DNA of 30,058 bases from Oscillospiraceae bacterium (lineage in GTDB: Bacteria; Bacillota; Clostridia; Oscillospirales; Oscillospiraceae): assembly GCA_020025345.1 (NCBI GenBank), contig JAHHSH010000016.1, forward strand, positions 1 to 30,058, read 5' to 3'. A program made the translations under genes and the position numbers. The notes under the pieces were generated by a model. That model was not told the origin of the DNA and did not search any database. It saw only the letters and a program-made list of their open reading frames with translations. How positions within the stretch are numbered: the stretch's first letter is position 1; each line of letters starts with the position of its first letter. Shown here piece by piece: positions 14,107 to 22,442 of this stretch.

Positions 14107-15208
14107 CGTCGAAATCATCAGCGGAAACGTCCACGGCACGGCCGGCCGCCTTGGCGGCAATGCGGGACTGGTTGCTCATGAGCTTATGGAAATCCTTGCG
14201 GATGGCTGCCTCAATGCGGTCGGCCTCATCGGGGTGGTCCTTGAAATACTGCTTGGCAGCATCGCGGCCCTGCCCCAGACGCACCTCGCCCATGCTGAAC
14301 CAAGAGCCGCTCTTCTGGATCAGATCCAGCTTGACGCCCAGATCCAACAGCTCACCGTAGCGGGAGATGCCCTCGCCGTACATGATGTCGAACTCCGCCT
14401 CGCGGAAGGGAGGCGCCACCTTGTTCTTAACCACCTTGGCGCGGGTGCGGTTGCCGATGATCTCGCCGCCGTTCTTCAGCGCCTCGATGCGGCGCACATC
14501 AATACGTACGGAGGAGTAGAACTTCAGTGCGCGGCCGCCGGTAGTGACCTCGGGGTTGCCGTACATCACGCCCACCTTTTCACGCAGCTGGTTGATGAAC
14601 ACCACAATGCAGTTGGTCTTATTGATGACGCCGGTGAGCTTACGCAGCGCCTGACTCATCAAGCGGGCATGGAGTCCCACAAAGCTGTCGCCCATCTCGC
14701 CCTCGATCTCGGCGCGGGGAACCAGAGCTGCCACGGAGTCCACAACCACCACGTCCAGTGCGCCGCTGCGCACCAGCGCCTCGGTGATCTCCAGTGCCTG
14801 CTCGCCGGTATCCGGCTGAGAGATCAACAGATCCTCGATCCGCACGCCCAGCGCCCGGGCATAGGTGGGGTCCAGTGCGTGCTCGGCGTCCACGAAGGCC
14901 ACCTCGCCGCCCATCTTCTGCGCCTGCGCCAAAATGTGGAGGGCCAGCGTGGTTTTACCGGAGGACTCAGGGCCATAGATCTCGATAATACGACCCCGGG
15001 GCACACCGCCGATTCCCAGCGCCAGATCCAATGCCAGAGAACCGGTGGGAATGGCCTCCACGTTCATCTGTGCATCCTCGCCGTAGCGCATAATAGAGCC
15101 CTTGCCGTACATTTTCTCAATCTGCTGCATAGCCGTATCCAGTGCCCGCTTCTTATCCGCCGCGGCTACCGGAGCTGCAGATGCAACTGTTTCTTTCTTC
15201 GATGCCAT
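14096..15208 (-). CDS. recA: Recombinase RecA
   Basis: A 370-residue DNA-dependent ATPase that drives homologous recombination and LexA self-cleavage. The Walker A motif GPESSGKT is at residues 79–86, and the Walker B strand is DVVVVDSVAAL near 152–162. The L1/L2 DNA-binding region includes EGEMGDSFVGLHARLMSQALRKLTG and INQLREKVGVMYGNPEVTTGGRALKFYSS. The acidic C-terminus SADDFDDAD is typical. The start at 15208 follows AAGGAGG. An extended -10 (TGCTATACT) lies about 59 bp upstream; no convincing LexA box could be found. recX overlaps the end. Confidence 0.98.
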   Translation of the reverse strand: MASKKETVASAAPVAAADKKRALDTAMQQIEKMYGKGSIMRYGEDAQMNVEAIPTGSLALDLALGIGGVPRGRIIEIYGPESSGKTTLALHILAQAQKMGGEVAFVDAEHALDPTYARALGVRIEDLLISQPDTGEQALEITEALVRSGALDVVVVDSVAALVPRAEIEGEMGDSFVGLHARLMSQALRKLTGVINKTNCIVVFINQLREKVGVMYGNPEVTTGGRALKFYSSVRIDVRRIEALKNGGEIIGNRTRAKVVKNKVAPPFREAEFDIMYGEGISRYGELLDLGVKLDLIQKSGSWFSMGEVRLGQGRDAAKQYFKDHPDEADRIEAAIRKDFHKLMSNQSRIAAKAAGRAVDVSADDFDDAD

Positions 15209-15266
15209 AGGATGTTCCTCCTTATCAAACGCCGCCCAAGTCGGCCTTATCGTTCTTGTTATGCTT

Positions 15267-15275
15267 AGTATAGCA
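15267..15275 (-). promoter_or_regulatory. Extended -10 promoter of recA
   Basis: On the minus strand TGCTATACT contains TGn before TATACT (15267–15272). No good -35 hexamer stands at 16–18 bp. It lies between the prmC stop codon and recA. Confidence 0.5.
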
Positions 15276-15301
15276 GAGTTTCTGTCCCAATAGTCGGACA
15301 G

Positions 15302-16168
15302 TTAAATGTGGTCATACAAAATACCTGTCACCACGCGGGGGATACCCGCCGGATCAGGGCGCACCTCGATATCACCGAAGCCCACAGAACGCATGATTCG
15401 CAGCACGTCGTCCGCCTGTCCGATGCCCACCTCAAAAAGGAGGCGTGTGCCGGGGTGCATGACACTGCGCCAATCGTTGCAGATCGCCCGGTAGAAGTCC
15501 AGTCCATCCTGACCGCCATCGAGCGCCATATGGGGCTCGTAGTCCTTCACCGACACGTCCAACCCATCAATATCATCGTGGGGAATGTAGGGCGGGTTGG
15601 AGACAACACAGTCAAATTCGCCCAGCCGGGGTGGCGGCCCTGCCATCACGTCCATAGCCAACGGCACTACCTGTCCGGAAAGTCCATTGCGCCGGATATT
15701 CTGTCGGCAGATGCGCAGCGCGCCCTCCGACAGCTCGCCCAGCACCACGCGGGCATTATGGGACTGCGCCGCTACAGCCAGACCAACGCAGCCACTGCCG
15801 GCGCACAGATCCAGCACGCGGCATTCACTCTGTTTTTTCACAAAGTTGATTGCCTCCTCCGCCAGTACCTCGGTGTCCGGCCGGGGGATCAGCACATGCT
15901 CGGAGATGTCCAGCGGCAGGCCGTAAAACTCCCACTCGCCAATTAGATAGGCCACCGGTTCGCCGGCCAGATGCCGCTGCACCAGCGACGCCACCTGTTC
16001 CTCGGCCTCCTTGGGCACATAGAGCTGTCCGTCACGAACCAATTCCTGCCGCGTCTTGCCTACGCCGTAGCACACCAGTTCCCGGGCCTCCAAAGTAGCA
16101 GCCTCCACACCGGCAGCACGCAAACGCTGGCGCACATCCATATACAAATTGTTATATGTAATAGCCAT
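15302..16168 (-). CDS. prmC: Peptide chain release factor N(5)-glutamine methyltransferase
   Basis: A 288-residue SAM-dependent methyltransferase that modifies the GGQ glutamine of release factors. The N-terminal helical domain (residues 1–80) is followed by the family block RPDTEVLAEEA. SAM motif I is VLDLCAGSGCVGLAVA (residues 118–133). The catalytic NPPY motif is at 191–194, followed by IPHDDIDGLDVSVKDYEPHMALDGGQDGLDFYR, which is diagnostic of PrmC. It lies 43 bp after the DUF1385 gene, with CGGAGCG before the ATG, and probably shares that gene's promoter. The usual partner prfA is not downstream; recA is. Confidence 0.95.
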   Translation of the reverse strand: MAITYNNLYMDVRQRLRAAGVEAATLEARELVCYGVGKTRQELVRDGQLYVPKEAEEQVASLVQRHLAGEPVAYLIGEWEFYGLPLDISEHVLIPRPDTEVLAEEAINFVKKQSECRVLDLCAGSGCVGLAVAAQSHNARVVLGELSEGALRICRQNIRRNGLSGQVVPLAMDVMAGPPPRLGEFDCVVSNPPYIPHDDIDGLDVSVKDYEPHMALDGGQDGLDFYRAICNDWRSVMHPGTRLLFEVGIGQADDVLRIMRSVGFGDIEVRPDPAGIPRVVTGILYDHI

Positions 16169-16211
16169 TACTACGCTCCGTTGTCATTTTTAGTCGTTTT
16201 GTCGTTTATCA

Positions 16212-17171
16212 TCACCATTTGTCGTCGCCCTGGTGATCGGGCAGCACCAGCTTCACAGCCTCGATGGCCACCTCGATCATGGAGTCATCCGGCTCGTTAG
16301 TGGTAAAATTCTGCATCCACAATCCCGGTTTAGAGAGCAGGCGCGTCAACCAATTGTCATGGCCGCCCACATAGCGGTTAAATTCATAGGTAACGCCCAC
16401 CACAGGGATCAGCAGCAGCAGGTGTACCAGCATACGCACCAGCGCATTACCGCCGTCTACAAAACTGAAAACCACGCTGCTGAAGAGGATGGACACCACG
16501 ATTACCACAAAGAGGAAACTGGTGCCGCAGCGGGGATGATGCAGCGGCTGGGGCCGCACATTTTCCACCGTCAGTTCCAGCCCGGCCTCATAGCAGAAAA
16601 TGGTCTTGTGCTCAGCACCGTGATAGCAGAAAACACGGCGGATATCCTTCTGTTTGGAGCAGAAGATAAGATAGCAAAGGAAAATGATCACCTTTACCAC
16701 ACCCTCAATGAGGTTGATGAGGGCCACGTTCTCGATCCAGTGACTCACCAGCCCCGCCACCAGCGACGGCAGCAGCAAGAAGAGTCCCAATGACATGGCG
16801 ACAGCCGTGATCACCGCCACCCACACCAGCACCGATTGCAGCTTTTCCGCCGACACATGTGCCTCCAGCCAGCGGTCAAACTTGGACGGCTGTGCCGCCT
16901 CGTCGTCGGGGAAATAGTCCGCCGAGAACATCAGCGCCCGAACGCCATTGACCATAGAACTAAGGAAATTGACGGTACCGCGGATCAGCGGCCACCCCAA
17001 AAACGGATACTTATCTTTAATGAGGTGCAGCTCCTCCACTTTTTTCACAAGCCCCTCCTCTGTGCGAACCACGATTGCCTGCCGCTGTGGTCCGCGCATG
17101 AGGATACCCTCGATCAGCGCCTGTCCGCCGATAGACGTACGGAAAGCGCACCTCTGTTCCTTTTTTTCCAT
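16212..17171 (-). CDS. DUF1385 family membrane protein
   Basis: A 319-residue integral membrane protein of unknown function. The N-terminal IGGQALIEGILMRGPQRQAIVVR (residues about 14–36) and the central FCYHGAEHKTIFCYEAG…VRPQPLHHPRCGTSFLFVVIVVS define DUF1385. Hydrophobic segments lie around residues 115–140, 150–170, 212–232 and 240–262. The conserved His/Cys residues in YHGAEHK and HHPRCGTSF suggest metal binding, which is inference. Members are commonly encoded beside prmC in Clostridia, as here, and have been linked by context only to translation termination. The start follows AAAGGA. A 17-bp-spaced promoter lies just upstream. Confidence 0.9.
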   Translation of the reverse strand: MEKKEQRCAFRTSIGGQALIEGILMRGPQRQAIVVRTEEGLVKKVEELHLIKDKYPFLGWPLIRGTVNFLSSMVNGVRALMFSADYFPDDEAAQPSKFDRWLEAHVSAEKLQSVLVWVAVITAVAMSLGLFLLLPSLVAGLVSHWIENVALINLIEGVVKVIIFLCYLIFCSKQKDIRRVFCYHGAEHKTIFCYEAGLELTVENVRPQPLHHPRCGTSFLFVVIVVSILFSSVVFSFVDGGNALVRMLVHLLLLIPVVGVTYEFNRYVGGHDNWLTRLLSKPGLWMQNFTTNEPDDSMIEVAIEAVKLVLPDHQGDDKW

Positions 17172-17198
17172 AGATATTAAGAATCCTTTCTAACTAAA

Positions 17199-17227
17199 AG
17201 CATACCACAGCGCCGCCGAAAATGCAA
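17199..17227 (-). promoter_or_regulatory. Sigma-A promoter of DUF1385–prmC
   Basis: On the minus strand TTGCAT (17222–17227) and TATGCT (17199–17204) are 17 bp apart, about 28 bp before the start codon. It separates this unit from the histidine kinase gene upstream. Confidence 0.75.
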
Positions 17228-17251
17228 CACTTGTTCGATTGTTTCCCGATC

Positions 17252-18676
17252 TTATTCATGCTCTGCAATCGGCAGTGCAATGGTAACCAGTGCGCCACCG
17301 CCCTCTGCGTTGGCGATCGTCAGCGTACCGCCATGGCGCTCTATGATCTCATCGCAAACCGCAAGACCGATACCACTGCCGCGCGCCTTGGAGGAACCCT
17401 TATAGAACTTCTGCTTGATGAAAGGCAGCTCCGCCTCGGGAATTCCGGGGCCGTAGTCCCGAATGGTAATGTGGTACTCGTCCTCTACTTTGCGCATCGT
17501 CACCACGATCCGTTTACCGGAACCGCCGTGCTTGGCAGCGTTATCCAAGAGGTTACAGAGCACCTGCTTGATGCGTTCGCTGTCACCGCTGATGGGTTCG
17601 GTATAGATCTCACCGCCGTCATCGTACTCCAAGGCGATGCCGTCCTGCCGGAAAAGCTGGTGATAGGTGTAAACAGCGTCCTCCAGCTCCGCCTGCAGAT
17701 CCATAGGCTCCACCTGCAGCGTAAAGCGTCCATCCTGCATCTTGGAGAACTCCAGCAGTTCCTCCACCATATTGGTGAGGCGCCGTGCCTCTTTGACAAT
17801 GATGGACACGCCGCGGCGCAGCTGCTCGGTGTCCATCTCGTCCTCCAGCAGTGTCTCGCCCCAGCCATTGATGGCAGTCAGCGGCGTGCGCAGCTCATGG
17901 GACACGGAGGAGATGAACTCCGTCTGCATTTTTTCGCTCTGCCCGATTTTCAACGACATATCATTGATATTGCTTACCAGTTCTCCCATCTCATCGTGAT
18001 AGGGGTTGGGGATCTGGACGCCGTAGCTGCCGCCGGAAATCTTTTTAGCGGCCTCCGTCACGGCGGCCACAGGAGCCACCACGCTGTTGATAAAGAGCAG
18101 GCTGGAGAGGGTCAGCAGCACGCAAATCACTGCCGTAGCACCCACGATGGCCCACACCGCCAAAGCGACCTCGCGATCCAGCTGGCGGGCGGATGTAACA
18201 TAACGCATCAAGCCCACCAGATTGCCGTTGAACTGGAGCGGTGCGCAGGCCGTGAGGATCTGCTCCCCCGTGTGGGGATCCTTCCCTCTGAACACCTCTA
18301 TTTCCCCGCTCTGCAGTGCCCGCTCCACCTCCGGTGTCTGCGGCGCCGTACCGGCCAGCAACCCGCGGGTAGACATTTCAATGCGTCCGTAGGGGTTGAT
18401 AAACTGCAGCTCAATCCGGTCGGCATCGTCGAAGGTCGCAGCATAAAGGCTGGCGTTGCGATAATATTCACTATAACTCTTCATGCTGTAGGTGTTGAAA
18501 TAGTCACCTCCTGCCGACGCCTGTGCTTTCAGGCTGGCAAGGGCGCTATTATAGTAGAGACTGCCGATCCCCATCGCGCAAAAAGCGGCAATCAGCACTA
18601 AAATCAACACCACGGGCCCCACGCTGTTCATCATCCAGCGCTTGCGCAGGCCGCGTATCTTCAGACGCTGCTTCAC
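17252..18676 (-). CDS. Membrane sensor histidine kinase (HAMP–HisKA–HATPase)
   Basis: A 474-residue two-component sensor. TM1 lies at residues about 18–41. An extracytoplasmic sensor region of roughly 130 residues follows, with TM2 at about 172–196, HAMP to about 245, and HisKA with His260 in FISSVSHELRTPLTAI. The HATPase domain shows the N box (QVLCNLLDNAAKHG), DYGPGIPE and GSGIGLAVCDEII. The frame is open to a GTG at 18724 that overlaps the response regulator gene. The start chosen is the GTG at 18676, because AAAGGAG precedes it by 6 nt and the upstream part has no site. It is the last gene of the lipoprotein–regulator–kinase operon. The stimulus is unknown. Confidence 0.93.
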   Translation of the reverse strand: MKQRLKIRGLRKRWMMNSVGPVVLILVLIAAFCAMGIGSLYYNSALASLKAQASAGGDYFNTYSMKSYSEYYRNASLYAATFDDADRIELQFINPYGRIEMSTRGLLAGTAPQTPEVERALQSGEIEVFRGKDPHTGEQILTACAPLQFNGNLVGLMRYVTSARQLDREVALAVWAIVGATAVICVLLTLSSLLFINSVVAPVAAVTEAAKKISGGSYGVQIPNPYHDEMGELVSNINDMSLKIGQSEKMQTEFISSVSHELRTPLTAINGWGETLLEDEMDTEQLRRGVSIIVKEARRLTNMVEELLEFSKMQDGRFTLQVEPMDLQAELEDAVYTYHQLFRQDGIALEYDDGGEIYTEPISGDSERIKQVLCNLLDNAAKHGGSGKRIVVTMRKVEDEYHITIRDYGPGIPEAELPFIKQKFYKGSSKARGSGIGLAVCDEIIERHGGTLTIANAEGGGALVTIALPIAEHE

Positions 18677-18711
18677 TCCCGACTCCTTTTCCCTCACAAA
18701 TTCCAAGTTTC

Positions 18712-19398
18712 TTAAAAGCCCCACTTATAGCCGTAGCCCCATACCGTCGTTATATAGGTGGGGTTGGTGGGGTTATCCTCAATCTTCAGACGCAGGCGGC
18801 GGATATTCACATCCACGATCTTCAACTCACCGAAGTAATCCCGCCCCCACACCAGATCCAAAATTTCCTCGCGGGAGAGAGCCTTGCCGGGATTCTCCAT
18901 AAACATCCGCATGATGGAATATTCCATTTGGGTGAGCTTAATACGCTGCCCATTCTTCTCCAGCGTGCGGTTACGGGTATTGAGCAGGAAGGGATCCTGC
19001 CGCAGCTCGCCCGATGTCTCCTCTGCTGCTCCGCCGCTGCGGCGCATCAGCGCATCCACGCGAGCCGTCAGTTCTGCCGGAGAGAAAGGCTTGGTCACAT
19101 AGTCGTCCGCACCGGTCATCAAGCCGGTCACCTTATCCATCTCCTGAGAGCGGGCCGTCAGCATAATAATACCGATTTTCGTATTGGTGGCACGGATACG
19201 TCTGCACACTTCAAATCCGTCGATACCGGGCAGCATAATGTCCAGCAGCGCAACACGCACATCCCTGTGCTCCTGCAGCTTCTCCAGTGCCTCTTCCCCG
19301 GTCTCCGCCTCTACCACTTCATAGCCTGCACGGCGCAGGTTGATAACAATAAAACTACGGATGCTGGATTCATCCTCTAATACCAGAACCTTTTTCAT
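18712..19398 (-). CDS. OmpR/PhoB-family response regulator
   Basis: A 228-residue DNA-binding regulator. The receiver domain (residues 1–115) has the acidic pair Glu8/Asp9, the phosphoacceptor Asp53 (LLDIMLPG), Thr81 and Lys103 (KPFSP). The winged-helix effector domain occupies about residues 130–228 and ends VDVNIRRLRLKIEDNPTNPTYITTVWGYGYKWGF, typical of OmpR/PhoB. The start at 19398 follows AAAGGA. It is flanked by the lipoprotein gene, 30 bp upstream, and the kinase gene, whose start lies 35 bp downstream of this stop codon. The three should be cotranscribed. Targets cannot be read from the window. Confidence 0.95.
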   Translation of the reverse strand: MKKVLVLEDESSIRSFIVINLRRAGYEVVEAETGEEALEKLQEHRDVRVALLDIMLPGIDGFEVCRRIRATNTKIGIIMLTARSQEMDKVTGLMTGADDYVTKPFSPAELTARVDALMRRSGGAAEETSGELRQDPFLLNTRNRTLEKNGQRIKLTQMEYSIMRMFMENPGKALSREEILDLVWGRDYFGELKIVDVNIRRLRLKIEDNPTNPTYITTVWGYGYKWGF

Positions 19399-19428
19399 CT
19401 CTTATATCCTTTCCGCCCTGCAGCTGCA

Positions 19429-20742
19429 TCAAGCCATCCAGGACTTTACGATCAGATTGAATTCACTACGCAGCAGCTCCTCATCCACGCCCCAGGCAGC
19501 GGCGCCTTCCAACAGTTCGCCGGCATAGACCGTGACCATCTGCCGCTTAAGCACCACGCGATTCCCTCGCAGTGCCTTATTCTCTCTATTCTCGCCGGTG
19601 ATCGCATAAATGGCCAGTACCGGCTTGCCGTCCAGTTCCATAACGACCCGATTCTCATTGAGGTCACTTTCGGTCATGGAGGTGGTCAGATGCCCCTCCC
19701 ACTCCTGGGGGATATTGAAGTACCAACCCGAAGTGAGGCTGTGGTATGTGGTCGCCACTGTTTTTTCCTTTCCGCTGCTGCTATAGGACATCCAGTGGAC
19801 GATCCCGTCGTTCTTCTTATCCGAACCGCTCTCTTCCACCGGTGCCGGTATCTCCACATGTCCATCGCCGTTGATGTCCTGCGGATTCAACTGCCGGAAC
19901 GGGAACACGATCTTGGACAGGCCTGTATTCCCGCCGAGCGCCGCATTGCTCAAGGTCCCGTTGCTCTGGCTGACCAGAATATCTGTCACCGCCATGCCCT
20001 GTTCATTGACACCTGTTACATACACGGCCACATTGCCGCTCTCTGTCTGGCCTTGGACAATGCTGCCTCTGTTCAGATCCGCCATGGTGCTGGACAGACC
20101 GCAGCGATAGGCCAGTTCCATGGTATCCTTATGCCAGCCATAGAACTCCGCCACACTGATGCCGTCCACATTCGCGCGGAACACCAGCAGACTGGGGATC
20201 CCGTTGCCGTCCATATCCTGAATGCTGTAGCGTGTATAGCCGCTCTTGACCAGAAGCGTCGGCTCCGGGCCCACGGAGTAGACGGCCACCGTCTGCACAT
20301 CCGCACTGATCTTCCAGCCCACCACCAGATCCAGCTGTCTGTCATCATTCATATCCTCGTAGTCAATGCGATCCACGGCAGTACCACTGCTCTCGATGGT
20401 GCACAGCAGAGAATAGACCTCCTCCTGTTCGGAAAAGACCATGATCTTCAAAGGCTTTTCATCATTGGGCTTGCGGAAGAACGCAATTGCCTCCGCCTTT
20501 CCGTCGCCGTCAAGATCCTCCATCTGCACGGACTGGATATTCTGTCCGCCGGTAGGCGAAGCGTATTCATATCCCTCAGCGATCAGCTGTTCGGTAATCT
20601 GTAAAAGGCCGGTATACTCAATAGGCGGCTGGGGCAGTGTGAACAGATCCTCCACGGTGGAGCTGGAAACACAGCCTGCACTCAAACAGGCCAACAGCGC
20701 CAGCAGACACAGCGTCAATCCCCTTTTCCCGAATTTTTTCAC
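19429..20742 (-). CDS. Lipoprotein with Asp-rich FG-GAP/EF-hand-like motifs
   Basis: A 437-residue secreted protein. It has a lipoprotein signal peptide ending in the lipobox LSAGC (Cys about residue 24). Four calcium-loop-like motifs are spread over the next 280 residues: EDLDGDGKAEAIAFF, EDMNDDRQLDLVVGW, QDMDGNGIPSLLVF and QDINGDGHVEIPAP. These recall FG-GAP/VCBS beta-propeller blades, so a surface-anchored propeller is the likely fold. The last 110 residues form a distinct region ending in a Trp-rich tail. The start is a GTG at 20742 behind GGGAGGGG. It is the first gene of an operon with a response regulator and kinase, which suggests it helps sense or respond to envelope conditions. No enzymatic motif is seen. 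Confidence 0.85.
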   Translation of the reverse strand: MKKFGKRGLTLCLLALLACLSAGCVSSSTVEDLFTLPQPPIEYTGLLQITEQLIAEGYEYASPTGGQNIQSVQMEDLDGDGKAEAIAFFRKPNDEKPLKIMVFSEQEEVYSLLCTIESSGTAVDRIDYEDMNDDRQLDLVVGWKISADVQTVAVYSVGPEPTLLVKSGYTRYSIQDMDGNGIPSLLVFRANVDGISVAEFYGWHKDTMELAYRCGLSSTMADLNRGSIVQGQTESGNVAVYVTGVNEQGMAVTDILVSQSNGTLSNAALGGNTGLSKIVFPFRQLNPQDINGDGHVEIPAPVEESGSDKKNDGIVHWMSYSSSGKEKTVATTYHSLTSGWYFNIPQEWEGHLTTSMTESDLNENRVVMELDGKPVLAIYAITGENRENKALRGNRVVLKRQMVTVYAGELLEGAAAWGVDEELLRSEFNLIVKSWMA

Positions 20743-20765
20743 GCAGTCCCCTCCCTTTCATTTAG

Positions 20766-20787
20766 TGATAATCATACTTAATTATCA
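20766..20787. promoter_or_regulatory. Inverted repeat in the promoter region of the lipoprotein operon
   Basis: TGATAAT (20766–20772) and ATTATCA (20781–20787) are perfect inverted arms with an 8-nt spacer, overlapping -10-like TATGAT sequences on the minus strand. The arms resemble Fur/PerR-type half sites, but the spacing differs from the classical one. Confidence 0.4.
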
Positions 20788-20862
20788 TATCATATTCTCT
20801 TTTGTTTTGGTAGTCTTATTTATATTTTCTGCACTTTTATCCACAAGGTAGAAAACTAACTC

Positions 20863-20891
20863 TTGCATTTTCCTTTAAGGTCATGTATAAT
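20863..20891 (+). promoter_or_regulatory. Sigma-A promoter of tRNA-Leu
   Basis: TTGCAT (20863–20868) and TATAAT (20886–20891) are 17 bp apart, 16 bp before the mature tRNA 5' end. Confidence 0.85.
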
Positions 20892-20907
20892 AGGCAAGTC
20901 AAATCAT

Positions 20908-20994
20908 GCCGGTGTGATGGAATTGGTAGACGTAGTGGACTCAAAATCCACCGCTGGCGACAGCGTACCGGTTCGAGTCCGGTCACCGGCACCA
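20908..20994 (+). tRNA. tRNA-Leu (anticodon CAA)
   Basis: An 87-nt tRNA with acceptor arms GCCGGTG and CACCGGC, a discriminator A and an encoded CCA end. The anticodon stem GTGGA/TCCAC closes the loop CTCAAAA, so the anticodon is CAA, reading UUG. A long variable arm (CGCTGGCGACAGCG) and the T loop GGTTCGAGTCC are present. The gene is a monocistron with its own promoter and terminator. Confidence 0.97.
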
Positions 20995-20997
20995 AAA

Positions 20998-21026
20998 CGA
21001 GCAGTCTTGCGGGACTGCTCGTTTTT
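20998..21026 (+). terminator. Terminator of tRNA-Leu
   Basis: CGAGCAGTC (20998–21006) pairs with GACTGCTCG (21013–21021) around a 6-nt loop, followed by TTTTT. It begins 4 nt after the CCA end. Confidence 0.9.
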
Positions 21027-21041
21027 CTATTTTTCACATGA

Positions 21042-21082
21042 AAAAGCGCACGCTGAAGGTTGACCCTTCAGCGTGCGCTTTT
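21042..21082. terminator. Bidirectional terminator at the end of brnQ
   Basis: AAAAGCGCACGCTGAAGG pairs over 18 bp with CCTTCAGCGTGCGCTTTT around a 5-nt loop. A T-run follows on both strands. It lies 8 bp beyond the brnQ stop codon on the minus strand and also backs up the tRNA terminator. Confidence 0.93.
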
Positions 21083-21089
21083 ATTTCTT

Positions 21090-22442
21090 TTATTTAGCCT
21101 TTTTCGGCATGACAAAGTGGAGTACCAAGCCTACCACCAAGCCGATGAGTGCGGGCACTACCCAGCCCATGCCCAGCGTAAAGAAGGGCAGGAATTCCTT
21201 GGCCGGTGCAAGAATGACCTCACTGTGGAGGAAGGTCTGGATGCCTGCAGGCAGGGTACGCAGCAGATCCAAAAGCGCTGCCAGCAGCGTGGGGATGGTC
21301 ACCGCCACGAACACCTTGCGATCATAGTTGAAAACTCTGCCAACGAGGCACAGCAGAATCAGCACGATGGTCAGCGGATAGAGGAACATCAGCAAGGGCA
21401 GCGAGAACTCGATGATCTTGCTCAGACCCACGTTGGAGATGGCAAAGGAGAACAGGCAGAACACAATGGCATATGCCTTGTAGCTCAGTGTGTTGGGGAA
21501 CATGCTGACAAAGGTCTCCGCGCAGGCCGTGATCAGGCCGATCGCCGTTTTCAGGCAGGCCAGCGTCACCGTAATGCCCAGCAGCACACCGCCGAACTTG
21601 CCGAAGTAGTGGGTGCCGATCAGATAGAGGGCTTCGCCGCCATCTGTAGAGACGCCGAGCACCGCACGGGACTGTGCACCAATAATGGTCAAAACGCAGT
21701 AGATGGCCGCCATCAGTAATGTGCTGAGAAGTCCTGCCTTGACCGTGCTCAGAGAAACGGCCCCGGGGGACTTGACGCCCAGATCACGAATCGTCGTGAT
21801 GAGGATGATGCCGAAGGCCAGCGCCGCCAGCGCATCCATGGTATTATAGCCCTCCAGAAAGCCCTGGAAGAAGCTCATGGTCTCATAGTTGCCCAGAGGT
21901 GCAGAAGCATCCATACTGCCCATAGGCTTTACCAGCGCCGTCACCGTCAGGATCGCCAGAAATGCCAGGAAAATGGGGTTGAGCAGCTTACCCACCCATG
22001 TGAGAATACCAGACGGCTTCAACGAGAAGTAGAGCACGACGGCAAAGAAGATCACAGTGAAGATCAGCAGCACCAAACTGTGCTTCTCCGGATCGATCAT
22101 AGGCTGTACACCCACAGCAAAGGACACCGTGGCGGTACGGGGGATCGCAAACAGCGGTCCGATGGAAAGATACAGGAGGCAGGTAAAGAAGTAGCCAAAG
22201 CGGCGGCCCACCAAGCTGGACATATCCAACAGGTTCTCCGTTCGGGAAATGCCCATGGCGGCCACGCCCAGCAGAGGCAGGCCCACACCGGTCAGACAAA
22301 AACCGATCACGGCAGGCCACGAAGCCGCGCCGGCATTCTGCCCCATAAAGACCGGGAAAATCAGATTACCCGCGCCAAAGAACATGCCGAACAGCATCGA
22401 CGCCACAAAAATATACTCTTTCACAGTGAGTTTACGGTCCAC
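21090..22442 (-). CDS. brnQ: Branched-chain amino acid:cation carrier (LIVCS family, BrnQ)
   Basis: A 450-residue polytopic transporter with about 12 membrane helices, taking up leucine, isoleucine and valine with a cation. The opening LTVKEYIFVASMLFGMFFGAGNLIFPVFMGQNAG (residues about 4–38) and the central FFQGFLEGYNTMDALAALAFGIILI are hallmarks of BrnQ. The start chosen is the GTG at 22442, six bases behind AGGAGG, which fits the family N-terminus. The frame stays open upstream to a TTG at 22550 that has its own AGGAGG. The promoter at 22585–22613 leaves a long leader of about 135 nt. A strong terminator closes the gene. Confidence 0.95.
   Translation of the reverse strand: MDRKLTVKEYIFVASMLFGMFFGAGNLIFPVFMGQNAGAASWPAVIGFCLTGVGLPLLGVAAMGISRTENLLDMSSLVGRRFGYFFTCLLYLSIGPLFAIPRTATVSFAVGVQPMIDPEKHSLVLLIFTVIFFAVVLYFSLKPSGILTWVGKLLNPIFLAFLAILTVTALVKPMGSMDASAPLGNYETMSFFQGFLEGYNTMDALAALAFGIILITTIRDLGVKSPGAVSLSTVKAGLLSTLLMAAIYCVLTIIGAQSRAVLGVSTDGGEALYLIGTHYFGKFGGVLLGITVTLACLKTAIGLITACAETFVSMFPNTLSYKAYAIVFCLFSFAISNVGLSKIIEFSLPLLMFLYPLTIVLILLCLVGRVFNYDRKVFVAVTIPTLLAALLDLLRTLPAGIQTFLHSEVILAPAKEFLPFFTLGMGWVVPALIGLVVGLVLHFVMPKKAK

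Noticed and set aside
15209..15301. LexA box upstream of recA
   Set aside because: No GAAC-N4-GTTC-type palindrome could be found; only an extended -10 element is supported.
20863..21063. A 66-codon plus-strand frame over the tRNA gene
   Set aside because: It is a translation of tRNA-Leu and its terminator.
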